13,899 bases of DNA from a bacterium (GTDB lineage Bacteria; Desulfobacterota; Deferrisomatia; Deferrisomatales; BM512). This document shows, in pieces, positions 1-7,339 of this stretch. Below the pieces are notes generated by a model. It saw nothing but the letters and a program-made list of their open reading frames with translations. It searched no databases and was not told the origin of the DNA. The translations under genes were made by a program, and so were the position numbers. The stretch spans positions 1 to 13,899 of the forward strand of contig SRXB01000020.1 of NCBI GenBank assembly GCA_009724975.1, in the 5' to 3' direction. Every line of letters begins with the position of its first letter. Within the stretch, counting starts at the first letter, position 1.

Positions 1-182
1 AATATTTTTTACTCAAAAATTTTTATTAAACCGCCGTTTGATTCTAGCTGTAGCACGAGGAGGGGGGTGCCCGCATTTTTTTACCGCGACCCCTCGCGCA
101 ATCAAAATTTTAAAACTTGCAACCCATTTGTTTTATTGAGAAAATTGGTATCCAGTTGCCGTTTAGGTAAAGTAAATAATGT

Positions 183-212
183 TTGACACGGTGAAATAAA
201 CGATGTTATGTG
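183..212 (+). promoter_or_regulatory. candidate sigma70-type promoter for the liv operon
   Basis: A perfect -35 hexamer TTGACA (183-188) is followed after 18 bp by TATGTG (207-212), which matches only the first half of the -10 consensus. A start near 219 would give a leader of about 70 nt before the livG ATG at 289. A small symmetric CAC-G-GTG sits at 187-193 between the hexamers and could be part of an operator. The call rests on the good -35, the position and the lack of a better candidate; the weak -10 could mean that an activator is needed. Confidence 0.4.
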
Positions 213-231
213 AGATTTGTTGGAAAATTAC

Positions 232-259
232 CCTTTTAAAAAACCGCCCGACTAAAAGG
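232..259 (+). promoter_or_regulatory. leader stem-loop upstream of livG
   Basis: CCTTTTA (232-238) pairs perfectly with TAAAAGG (253-259) around a 14-nt loop. The hairpin lies between the candidate promoter and the livG ribosome binding site (GGAG, 278-281). It has no T-run behind it, so it is not an intrinsic terminator. It could affect mRNA stability or be a protein-binding dyad. An A/T-rich 7-bp match can also arise by chance in such DNA. Confidence 0.3.
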
Positions 260-288
260 TATTTAGGGGCATGCATCGGAGTGACCTA

Positions 289-1080
289 ATGGAAAGTAAA
301 ACCCAGCTCAAGGTAGATAACGTGACTTTGAGCTTCGGGGGCGTCAACGCGCTGATGGGAGTGGGGTTTCAGGTCATGGAAGGAGAGATCTTCTCCATAA
401 TCGGGCCCAACGGCGCGGGTAAAACCTCGATGCTCAATTGCATAAGCGGTCGCTACAGCCCACAGAAAGGCTCCATAACTTTCGAAGGCACCGAACTGGC
501 GGGGCGCGCGCCCGCGATAAGGGCAAAGCTCGGAATCGCGAGGTCCTTCCAGAACATAGCCCTCTTCAAGGGCATGAGCGTACTGGACAACCTCCTCATC
601 GGCCGACACACGAAGATTAAGAACAACTGGCTCCTTGGCGGCTTTTACTTCGGCCCCTGCCAGAAGGAAGAGATCGAGCACCGCAAATACGTCGAGGACA
701 TAATCGACTTCCTGGAGATAGAGCACATCCGCAAAAGGATAGTGGGCACGCTGGCCTACGGCCTTCAAAAGCGGGTGGAGCTTGCGCGCGCGCTGGCTCT
801 GGGCCCGAAACTCCTGCTTCTCGACGAGCCCATGGCAGGCATGAACCTCGAAGAAACCGAGGACATGGTCCGCTTCATCCTGGACATAAACCAGGAGCGC
901 GGCATCACCATAGTGCTGGTGGAACACGACATGGGCGTAGTCATGGACATATCCGACCACATCGTCGTCCTCGACTTCGGACAGCGCATAGGCTTCGGGA
1001 CACCTGAAGAGGTGCAGAAAAACCCCGACGTCGTACGCGCCTACCTCGGCGACGAAAATTCACTTTTTCTTGGAAGATAA
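289..1080 (+). CDS. livG: branched-chain amino acid-type ABC transporter, ATP-binding protein LivG
   Basis: This is one of two cytoplasmic ATPases of a HAAT-family (liv-type) importer; it powers transport through the LivH/LivM permease pair. With the ATG at 289 the protein has 263 residues. Walker A GPNGAGKT is at 39-46, the signature region LAYGLQ begins at 155 in the degenerate form usual for LivG, Walker B LLLLDEP has its D-E at 179-180, and the H-loop histidine is at 213 in VEHD. An upstream in-frame ATG at 271 is possible, but the one at 289 has GGAG seven bases ahead and gives the normal LivG N-terminus. It is the first gene of the operon, 14 nt before the acyl-CoA synthetase. Family assignment is firm; the transported substrate is not known. 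Confidence 0.93.
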   Translation: MESKTQLKVDNVTLSFGGVNALMGVGFQVMEGEIFSIIGPNGAGKTSMLNCISGRYSPQKGSITFEGTELAGRAPAIRAKLGIARSFQNIALFKGMSVLDNLLIGRHTKIKNNWLLGGFYFGPCQKEEIEHRKYVEDIIDFLEIEHIRKRIVGTLAYGLQKRVELARALALGPKLLLLDEPMAGMNLEETEDMVRFILDINQERGITIVLVEHDMGVVMDISDHIVVLDFGQRIGFGTPEEVQKNPDVVRAYLGDENSLFLGR

Positions 1081-1094
1081 AGGGAGCGACCTTG

Positions 1095-3017
1095 ATGTCC
1101 GACCTTGCGAACACATTTCCGAAACTTCTCATGCGCAACGCCCGGTCCTTCGGGAAAGACAAGGTCGCGCTGCGCGAAAAAGAATTCGGCGTATGGCAAT
1201 CTTTCACGTGGGAAGACTACTTCAACCATGTCAAATACTTCTGTCTGGGCATGGTTTCACTGGGACTGAATAAATCCGACACTGTCTCTATAATAGGCGA
1301 TAACCGCCCCGAGTGGGTTTACGCCGAGATAGCCGCCCAATGCACGGGGGCGATAGGCATAGGAATCTATCAGGACTCCATTCTGAAAGAAGTCTCCTAC
1401 ATCATCAACCTCGCCGAGTCCAAATTCATCATCGCCGAGGACCAGGAGCAGGTTGACAAGATTCTCGACATGGGGGACGAGCTGCCGTCGGTAAGGAAAA
1501 TCATCTACACCGACGAACGCGGAATGAGAAAATACGACGACGAGCGACTGATATTCTTCCCCGAAGTGGAAAAACTGGGGAGGGAATACGAAAAGGCCAA
1601 CCCCGGCATCTTCGAGAGCATGGTTAATGCCACCAACCCCGAAGACCCCGCCCAGATATGCACCACCTCGGGAACCACCGGAAATCCTAAGCTGGCGGTT
1701 TTGACCCACAAGAACATGCTCTCCATGGCGAAAAATCTGGGCGAGGTTGACCCGAAGTTCGGCAAAGACGAATTCGTGAGCTTCCTTCCCCTGCCCTGGA
1801 TAGGCGAGCAGATGATGTGCGTCGCCAGCGCCCTCCTCTTCGGCTTTACCGTCAACTTCCCCGAACAGCCGGAAACAGCCACCGACAATATCAGGGAAAT
1901 CGGCCCCAACGTCATCTTCAGCCCCCCGCGCGTGTGGGAAAACCTCGCGGCGACGGTGCAGGTCAAGATTCTCGACGCCAGCCCGATGAAGCGCTACCTC
2001 TTCAACAAATTCCTGCCGGTCGGCTATGAATGGGCAGACCTGAAGTTCCAGAAGAAAACCCCGACCCTTATCCAGAAACTGCGCTATATGGTGGCCTACC
2101 TGCTGGTCTTCAGGGCGCTGAAGGACAGGCTGGGCTTCACCAACATACGCTCGGCCTCCACCGGCGGCGCGGCGCTTGGCCCCGACACCTTCCGCTTCTT
2201 CCACGCGCTGGGCGTCAACCTCAAGCAGATCTACGGACAGACCGAGATATCCGGCATATCCTGCATACACGTCGACGGCGACGTCAACTTCGACTCGGTG
2301 GGCAAGCCGATACCCGAGACGGATGTCAAGATACTCGACCCCGACGAATCCGGCGTGGGCGAGGTCGTCAGCAAGAGCCCCGCTCTCTTCATCGGCTACT
2401 ACAAAAACCCCCAGGCCACCGAGGAAACCATAATCGACGGCTGGCTCCACTCGGGCGACGCGGGTTACTTCGACGAACGCGGTCACCTCATAATAATAGA
2501 CCGCATGAAAGACATAATGACCCTCGAAAGCGGCGAGCGCTTCAGCCCCATGTTCATCGAGAACAAGCTGAAGTTCAGCCCCTACATAAAAGAGGTTGTC
2601 TGCATAGGCCATAAGCGCGACTACATAATAGCAATGATATGCATCGACTTCGGCATAGTCGGCAAATGGGCCGAGGAAAACCGCCTGAACTACACCACCT
2701 ACACCGATCTGGCCTCCAAGCCCCAGGTGTACGACTTCATACAAAAAGAGGTCGAAAAGGTGAACGCCACGCTAAAGGAATCGCAGCGCATCAAAAAGCT
2801 CCTTTTGCTTTACAAGGAACTGGACGCCGACGACGACGAGCTGACCCGCACGAGAAAGGTCAGGCGCGGCTTCATAGACCAGAAATACGCCGACATCATA
2901 GAGGGCGTCTACAACAACGACCAGATAATACACATAGATACCATCATAAAATATCAGGACGGAAAGACATCGCGGCTTAAAACGGACATCGCCGTGCGTG
3001 ATCTCAAGGCCGGGTAG
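1095..3017 (+). CDS. long-chain acyl-CoA synthetase (AMP-forming), FadD15/COG1022-like
   Basis: This 640-residue ANL-superfamily ligase would activate a carboxylic acid to its CoA thioester through an acyl-adenylate. Visible motifs are the P-loop TSGTTGNPK near 191-199, the adenine-binding YGQTE at 380-384, the ATP-binding aspartate at 455 in HSGDAG, and the hinge DRMKD at 469-473. The C-terminal segment reads GERFSPMFIEN, like the long-chain ACSL subgroup rather than acetyl-CoA synthetases, and the length also fits that group. The ATG at 1095 is preferred to the overlapping TTG at 1092 because AGGGAG (1081-1086) is eight bases ahead. The gene sits between livG and livH, so its acid substrate is probably related to what the transporter imports. 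Chain-length preference cannot be read from the sequence. Confidence 0.9.
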   Translation: MSDLANTFPKLLMRNARSFGKDKVALREKEFGVWQSFTWEDYFNHVKYFCLGMVSLGLNKSDTVSIIGDNRPEWVYAEIAAQCTGAIGIGIYQDSILKEVSYIINLAESKFIIAEDQEQVDKILDMGDELPSVRKIIYTDERGMRKYDDERLIFFPEVEKLGREYEKANPGIFESMVNATNPEDPAQICTTSGTTGNPKLAVLTHKNMLSMAKNLGEVDPKFGKDEFVSFLPLPWIGEQMMCVASALLFGFTVNFPEQPETATDNIREIGPNVIFSPPRVWENLAATVQVKILDASPMKRYLFNKFLPVGYEWADLKFQKKTPTLIQKLRYMVAYLLVFRALKDRLGFTNIRSASTGGAALGPDTFRFFHALGVNLKQIYGQTEISGISCIHVDGDVNFDSVGKPIPETDVKILDPDESGVGEVVSKSPALFIGYYKNPQATEETIIDGWLHSGDAGYFDERGHLIIIDRMKDIMTLESGERFSPMFIENKLKFSPYIKEVVCIGHKRDYIIAMICIDFGIVGKWAEENRLNYTTYTDLASKPQVYDFIQKEVEKVNATLKESQRIKKLLLLYKELDADDDELTRTRKVRRGFIDQKYADIIEGVYNNDQIIHIDTIIKYQDGKTSRLKTDIAVRDLKAG

Positions 3018-3032
3018 ACGTAAGGAGCAAAA

Positions 3033-4034
3033 ATGAAACTGGACCTAAGAAAACCGTCCACAATAGCGTCAATCGCCACCACGGCGATAGTCACGGGGCT
3101 GATGATCTACTTCACCATGAAGGCCCTGGACAAGGGGCTCTCGGGCGAATTGCTCATCCGCTACATAATAAGCGGCCTTGTATTCGGTTCCATTTATTCA
3201 CTCGTAGCCCTCGGATTCGCGATAATCTACAAATCCACGCGAGTAGTGAACTTCGCCCAAGGCGAATTCCTCATGGTCGGCGCATATATATGCTTCTCGA
3301 CAGTCGTCAACTTCCAGATACCGTGGTTCTGGGCCTTCCTGATAACCCTGGCCTTCTCCTTCACCCTAGCCCTGGCCGTCGAACGGCTTATCCTGCGGCC
3401 CATGATAGGAGAACCGGTAATCTCCATCATAATGATCACAATCGGCCTCTCCTCGGTGCTGCGCTCGATAGTGATGGCAATCTGGGGCACCGACATCGTC
3501 AAATACGAACCGCCGCTCTTTAGCGACTCCACAATCAACATAGCGGGCATACCCATAAGCCAGGTTCACATACTATGCTTCGTGCTTTCCGGCGTACTTC
3601 TCATTCTTTTCGGCTTCTTTTTCAAATATTCCAAGGCGGGGCTGGCCATGCGCGCCACCGCATTCTCAAACCAGGTCGCCCTCTCCATGGGCATCAGCGT
3701 AAAAAACATCTTCGCCCTCGCGTGGTGCATAGCTTCGGTAGTCAGCTTCATCGGCGGCATACTCATCGGCAACATAAACGGCGTCTCCAGCCAGCTCTCC
3801 TTTTTCGGACTCAAGGTTTTCCCCGCCGTGATACTAGGCGGACTAGATTCGATAATCGGAGCGGCCCTCGGGGGAATCACCATAGGAGTGCTGGAGAACC
3901 TCTCCGACGGCGTCCTAAAGGTTGCGCTAAACCTCCAGGGAATAAAGGAAGTCGCTCCATTTGTCTTCCTGGTGATAATACTCATGATCAAGCCTTACGG
4001 GCTCTTCGGCACCAAAGACATAGAGCGCGTCTAG
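3033..4034 (+). CDS. livH: branched-chain amino acid-type ABC transporter permease LivH
   Basis: This inner-membrane permease of the liv-type importer forms the channel with LivM. It has 333 residues, somewhat longer than the usual ~300, the extra being an N-terminal hydrophobic segment before the core. The conserved LivH block beginning GLVFGSIYSLVALG and continuing through NFAQGE lies about residues 49-82. Several hydrophobic spans follow, and a Gly-rich LGGLDSIIGAALGG stretch near 268-281 corresponds to the ATPase-facing cytoplasmic loop region. TAAGGAG (3021-3027) lies five bases before the ATG. The gene starts 15 nt after the acyl-CoA synthetase. Just over half of its isoleucine codons are ATA (25 of 46 by eye). 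Confidence 0.93.
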   Translation: MKLDLRKPSTIASIATTAIVTGLMIYFTMKALDKGLSGELLIRYIISGLVFGSIYSLVALGFAIIYKSTRVVNFAQGEFLMVGAYICFSTVVNFQIPWFWAFLITLAFSFTLALAVERLILRPMIGEPVISIIMITIGLSSVLRSIVMAIWGTDIVKYEPPLFSDSTINIAGIPISQVHILCFVLSGVLLILFGFFFKYSKAGLAMRATAFSNQVALSMGISVKNIFALAWCIASVVSFIGGILIGNINGVSSQLSFFGLKVFPAVILGGLDSIIGAALGGITIGVLENLSDGVLKVALNLQGIKEVAPFVFLVIILMIKPYGLFGTKDIERV

Positions 4035-4051
4035 CAAAACCATAAAAAATC

Positions 4052-4074
4052 GCGCCCCTTGAAAAGGCGGGCGC
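4052..4074 (+). repeat. stem-loop with GAAA tetraloop between livH and livM
   Basis: GCGCCCCTT (4052-4060) folds onto AAGGCGGGCGC-type sequence (4065-4074) with one bulged C (4068) and one G-U pair, closing a GAAA tetraloop (4061-4064). No T-run follows, so it is not an intrinsic terminator. It may protect an mRNA end or set relative expression of the two permeases. It is a feature of the RNA; no function is shown. Confidence 0.45.
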
Positions 4075-4092
4075 CAGCCAAGGATAAATGTA

Positions 4093-5154
4093 ATGAGCAA
4101 CGTTCATCACTGCGGTGATTTCAGACAGACCTACAAGGAGGACATGCGGATCCTGCAGACGCGATTCATACGCATCTGTATATTCTCGCTCCTCGTCTTT
4201 CTGTGCGTTTTTCCCATTTTAAGCAAAAACAGCCCCTACCTGATAAGCCTTGCCAACACGATAGGCATAGCGATAGTAGGCGCGCTGGGAATCAACATAG
4301 TGACGGGCTTCACCGGACAGATATCCCTGGGGCAGGGAGCCTTCCTGGGCGTGGGCGCGTTTTCCTGCGCATACCTGCAAAGCCGCTATTCCATGCCCTT
4401 CTTGCTGGCCATGCCGTGCGCAGGCATGATAACCGCCGCCGTAGGCATGGTATTCGGCATACCGAGCCTGCGCCTCAAGGGTCTTTACCTTGCGATAGCG
4501 ACTCTCTCCGCCCAGTTCATACTCGAATACCTCTTCCTGCACCTTGAGCAGTTCACCGGCGGCTCCAACGGCGTCCAATTCGCCAATCCGGCGGTCGGCG
4601 GCTTCGAGTTCGACACCGATCTTAAGAAGTTTTACCTGATTTACGCGGTAGTCGTCCTTGCGGTGCTCTTCGCGACGAACCTCTTTAGGTCCCGAGACGG
4701 CAGGGCGTTCATAGCGGTGCGCGACCACTACCTCTCGGCGGAGATAATGGGAATAAATCTTTTTTACTACCGCCTGCTCTCTTTCGCGATAAGCTCTTTT
4801 TACGCGGGCATCGCCGGTTGCCTCTGGGGGATGTACACCCAGTACATAACGCCCGAGCACTTCACGATACACGAGTCGATAAACTACCTTTCGATGATAA
4901 TAATCGGCGGCCTCGGCAGCATCATCGGCTCCATATACGGCGCAATCTTCATGACGCTCCTGCCGCAGATACTCACGATAAGCACGGGAGCGCTGGCCAA
5001 CATCTACCCTGGAGCCGGCGACTTCATCATATCGCTGAAGGAAGGCATCTTCGGCCTCATCGTCATACTGTTTTTGATTTTCGAGCCGGACGGAATGGCT
5101 CACCGGTGGAGACTCATAAAAGCCTACTGGAAACTATACCCATTCAGCTACTAA
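4093..5154 (+). CDS. livM: branched-chain amino acid-type ABC transporter permease LivM
   Basis: This is the second inner-membrane permease of the importer, 353 residues. The hallmark NIVTGFTGQISLGQGAFLG block lies near residues 73-91, and the late Gly-rich IIGGLGSIIGSIYG segment is the ATPase-coupling region. A hydrophilic N-terminal stretch of about 25 residues with YKEDM precedes the first membrane span. The ATG at 4093 has AAGGA eight bases ahead (4080-4084). An internal ATG at 4144 follows AGGAGG by only two bases, too close for normal initiation, so the longer form is preferred. The gap from livH is 58 nt and holds a stem-loop. Confidence 0.92.
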   Translation: MSNVHHCGDFRQTYKEDMRILQTRFIRICIFSLLVFLCVFPILSKNSPYLISLANTIGIAIVGALGINIVTGFTGQISLGQGAFLGVGAFSCAYLQSRYSMPFLLAMPCAGMITAAVGMVFGIPSLRLKGLYLAIATLSAQFILEYLFLHLEQFTGGSNGVQFANPAVGGFEFDTDLKKFYLIYAVVVLAVLFATNLFRSRDGRAFIAVRDHYLSAEIMGINLFYYRLLSFAISSFYAGIAGCLWGMYTQYITPEHFTIHESINYLSMIIIGGLGSIIGSIYGAIFMTLLPQILTISTGALANIYPGAGDFIISLKEGIFGLIVILFLIFEPDGMAHRWRLIKAYWKLYPFSY

Positions 5155-5178
5155 AAGCGAAAGGAGAGACAAAAGGAA

Positions 5179-5204
5179 TTGATACACCTGGGAGGAAGTA
5201 TCAA
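5179..5204 (+). repeat. perfect inverted repeat ahead of the binding-protein gene
   Basis: TTGATAC (5179-5185) and GTATCAA (5198-5204) form a perfect 7-bp stem around a 12-nt loop that contains GGGAGGAA, a ribosome-binding-site-like sequence. The true ribosome binding site of the next gene (AAGGAGG, 5223-5229) lies 19 nt downstream. The hairpin could process or stabilise the binding-protein mRNA, or bind a regulator. No T-run follows. Confidence 0.4.
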
Positions 5205-5237
5205 CCGCTGGAAAAACAACCTAAGGAGGATAAGAAA

Positions 5238-6404
5238 ATGAAAAAATTTGCCATAGGCCTAAGCATTACCTGCTCGCTACTTCTGGCGACCGCCGCCTTC
5301 GCGACCGACATCGTGATAGGCCAGATCGCCGACCTCACCGGCGCCACCGCCGATGTGGGCAAACCCTACGCCGAAGGCGTACAGGGCGCCGCCGACTACA
5401 TCAACGCCAGCGGCGGCATCAACGGGAAAAACATCAAGCTCTCCCGCTTCGACTACGCCTACAAGATTCCCGAAGCCCTAAACATCTACAAGAAATTCAC
5501 CACCTCCGACGGCATCTGGGCGATCCAGGGCTGGGGCACCGGCGACACCGAGGCCCTAAAAGAGCAGATCGTCAAAGACAACGTCGTATATATGTCGGCT
5601 TCATATTCCGCTCATCTCACCGACCCCGCCAAATCCGGCTACAACTTCTTCATCGCACCGGACTACTCCACGATGGTCCGCGCCGGACTGAAATACATCA
5701 AGGACAACTGGAAAGAATCGCGCAAGCCCAAGGTGGCCTTCATCTATCCCGACCACCCCTACGGCAAGGCCCCGATTCCGGCCGCCAAGAAATTCGCCGA
5801 AGAAATCGGCTTTGAAATTCTCGGCGACGAGAACGTCGGCCTCAAAGACATCGACGCCACCACCCAGATCCTGAGCCTCAAGGCCAAGGGTCCCGATTTC
5901 TGCTGGATCGGCGGCACCACCGGCTCAACCGCGGTCATCCTGAAGGACGCCAAGAAGCAAGGGCTCAGCACCACCTTCTTCACCAACATCTGGGGCACCG
6001 ACGAAAATACCGTCAAATTGGCTGGAGACGCCGCCGAAGGCGTTCTGGCCATGCACGGCGCCGCGGTCTACGGTGACAACGTCCCCGGCATGAAGGCGAT
6101 ACTCGAAGCTACCAAGAACACCCCCCAGTCAATCCACTACATCCGCGGTTGGGTCTCCATGATGGTAATGGGCGAAGGCCTAAAGCGCGCCGACAAGGCG
6201 GGCGCCCTCAACGGCCCCGGCCTCAAGGCCGCCCTCGAAACCCTCAAGGACTTCGACACCGGCGGCCTCACCGCCCCCATCACCTACACCGACAAGGACC
6301 ACCGCCCCAACATGACCACCCACATCATCCAGGTGAAGGACGGCAAGCTCACCAAAGCCGCCACCGTCACCCTTGAGAAACGCGCCGACTGGCTCGGTTT
6401 CTAA
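5238..6404 (+). CDS. LivK-type periplasmic substrate-binding protein (Peripla_BP_6)
   Basis: This exported solute-binding protein (388 residues) captures the substrate in the periplasm and delivers it to LivH/LivM. A Sec signal peptide is evident: MKK, a hydrophobic core, and a likely cut after AFA near residue 22. The mature protein opens with TDIVIGQIADLTG, the typical start of type I periplasmic binding folds, followed by GVQGAADYINASGGINGK. The ATG at 5238 has a strong AAGGAGG eight bases ahead. An open frame continues upstream into livM but lacks a signal peptide and is rejected. Isoleucine codons are nearly all ATC or ATT (3 ATA of 30), unlike livH, which suits a highly expressed protein. 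Ligand specificity is not predictable here: relatives bind branched-chain amino acids, amides, aromatic acids or urea, so no gene symbol is given. Confidence 0.92.
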   Translation: MKKFAIGLSITCSLLLATAAFATDIVIGQIADLTGATADVGKPYAEGVQGAADYINASGGINGKNIKLSRFDYAYKIPEALNIYKKFTTSDGIWAIQGWGTGDTEALKEQIVKDNVVYMSASYSAHLTDPAKSGYNFFIAPDYSTMVRAGLKYIKDNWKESRKPKVAFIYPDHPYGKAPIPAAKKFAEEIGFEILGDENVGLKDIDATTQILSLKAKGPDFCWIGGTTGSTAVILKDAKKQGLSTTFFTNIWGTDENTVKLAGDAAEGVLAMHGAAVYGDNVPGMKAILEATKNTPQSIHYIRGWVSMMVMGEGLKRADKAGALNGPGLKAALETLKDFDTGGLTAPITYTDKDHRPNMTTHIIQVKDGKLTKAATVTLEKRADWLGF

Positions 6405-6421
6405 CGCACAGACTCCACGGC

Positions 6422-6450
6422 GGGGAGCCCGCGAGGGCTCCCCCCTTTAT
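6422..6450 (+). terminator. strong hairpin after the binding-protein gene, terminator-like
   Basis: GGGGAGCCC (6422-6430) pairs perfectly over nine bases with GGGCTCCCC (6435-6443) around a GCGA (GNRA) tetraloop, followed by CCTTTAT. The T-tract is short, so termination is probably partial. In binding-protein transport operons such hairpins commonly protect the upstream message and reduce read-through. The result would be excess binding protein over the downstream ATPase and ligase. Confidence 0.65.
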
Positions 6451-6517
6451 CCTGCTCCTCTCCCTCCGGAAAGGGGCAAGGTAAAGGCATCCGCAACTAT
6501 ATTGGAGAAACCTACCC

Positions 6518-7312
6518 ATGCTCAAAATCAACAACATTGAGGTCGTTTACAGCGACGTCATACTTGTCCTCAAAGGCCTCTCCCTCAATTGCGAGGAAGG
6601 GAAAATAACAACCCTGCTCGGAGCGAACGGTGCGGGCAAATCCACCACGCTCAAGGCGATAAGCGGCCTTCTCAAGGGCGAGGAGGGCGAGGTAACGGAA
6701 GGCACCATTGAATTTAAGGGCGAGGTAATAAATGGCGTAGACCCTGAAATGGTCGTCAGAAAAGGAATTTTCCAGGTCATGGAGGGAAGGCGCGTTTTCG
6801 AGGATCTAGACATCGTTGAAAACCTTCGCTGCGGCGCCCACACCAGAAACGACAGGGCCGGCGTGAAAAGAGACCTTGAGCTGGTTTTCGATTACTTCCC
6901 GCGCCTTAGGGAGCGCAGAAAATCCCTCGCCGGATACCTTTCCGGCGGCGAGCAGCAGATGCTCGCCATAGGCCGCGCCCTCATGGCCAGGCCCAGCCTT
7001 CTTTTGCTAGACGAGCCCAGCCTTGGGCTGGCCCCTCTCCTCGTGAAGGAGATATTCACCATAGTCAGGAAAATCAACGAGGAAGAGAAGACGACAATAC
7101 TTCTTGTCGAGCAGAATGCGAACCTCGCCCTTCAGGTGGCCGCCTACGGCTACATAATGGAAAACGGCAAAGTGGTCCTGGACGGGCCCTGCGAAAAACT
7201 GCGCGAAAACCAGGACGTGAAGGAATTTTACCTTGGCATAGGGGAAAGCGGCGACAAGCGCTCCTTTAAAAACGCCAAACACTACAAGCGCAGGAAACGC
7301 TGGCTTTCTTAA
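6518..7312 (+). CDS. livF: branched-chain amino acid-type ABC transporter, ATP-binding protein LivF
   Basis: This is the second ATPase of the importer, 264 residues, pairing with LivG. Walker A GANGAGKST is at 35-43, signature LSGGE at 141-145, and Walker B LLLLDEP has D-E at 165-166. The switch region reads VEQNA, where LivF proteins characteristically have Gln in place of the H-loop His. The protein is about 25 residues longer than the usual ~235-240: after the normal end at EFYLG it carries a strongly basic tail ending KHYKRRKRWLS. GGAG at 6504-6507 lies ten bases before the ATG. The gene sits after the hairpin that follows the binding-protein gene and 27 nt before the PaaK-like ligase gene. 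Confidence 0.93.
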   Translation: MLKINNIEVVYSDVILVLKGLSLNCEEGKITTLLGANGAGKSTTLKAISGLLKGEEGEVTEGTIEFKGEVINGVDPEMVVRKGIFQVMEGRRVFEDLDIVENLRCGAHTRNDRAGVKRDLELVFDYFPRLRERRKSLAGYLSGGEQQMLAIGRALMARPSLLLLDEPSLGLAPLLVKEIFTIVRKINEEEKTTILLVEQNANLALQVAAYGYIMENGKVVLDGPCEKLRENQDVKEFYLGIGESGDKRSFKNAKHYKRRKRWLS

Positions 7313-7339
7313 GAATTATTTTTACGGAGGAACGCCCCT

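Larger units (their letters stand above)
1..288. other. AT-rich non-coding leader upstream of the liv operon
   Basis: No convincing gene lies here on either strand. The stretch is much richer in A and T than the coding DNA that follows. It holds a G-rich patch (57-67) that can pair in part with a C-rich patch (90-96), enclosing a run of seven T (76-82). This may be the remains of a terminator for a gene left of the window, but the pairing is interrupted by a bulge and a long loop, so it is not called. The right part carries the candidate promoter and leader hairpin listed separately. Confidence 0.6.

Noticed and set aside
57..96. Intrinsic terminator from a gene left of the window
   Set aside because: The G-rich and C-rich arms pair only with a bulge and a loop of about 26 nt, and the T-run lies inside the loop instead of after the stem.
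286..960. Antisense open frame of 224 codons opposite livG
   Set aside because: It lies wholly under the well-supported ATPase gene and shows no family motif.
1257..2744. Long antisense open frame of 495 codons opposite the acyl-CoA synthetase gene
   Set aside because: It mirrors a GC-rich gene with clear ligase motifs, has no recognisable domain and no ribosome binding site; the antisense frame is open because of codon bias.
4219..5103. Antisense open frame of 294 codons opposite livM
   Set aside because: Composition is skewed to charged and Tyr/Val residues, typical of a shadow of a membrane-protein gene; livM itself is unambiguous.
4818..5237. Upstream extension of the binding-protein reading frame into livM
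   Set aside because: The signal peptide starts at 5238 behind a strong ribosome binding site; the extension overlaps livM and has no domain.
5179..5241. Possible 20-codon leader peptide (TTG start) ending as ATGA on the binding-protein start
   Set aside because: A ribosome binding site at proper spacing is lacking, the start is TTG, and the peptide is not rich in one amino acid as an attenuator leader would be.
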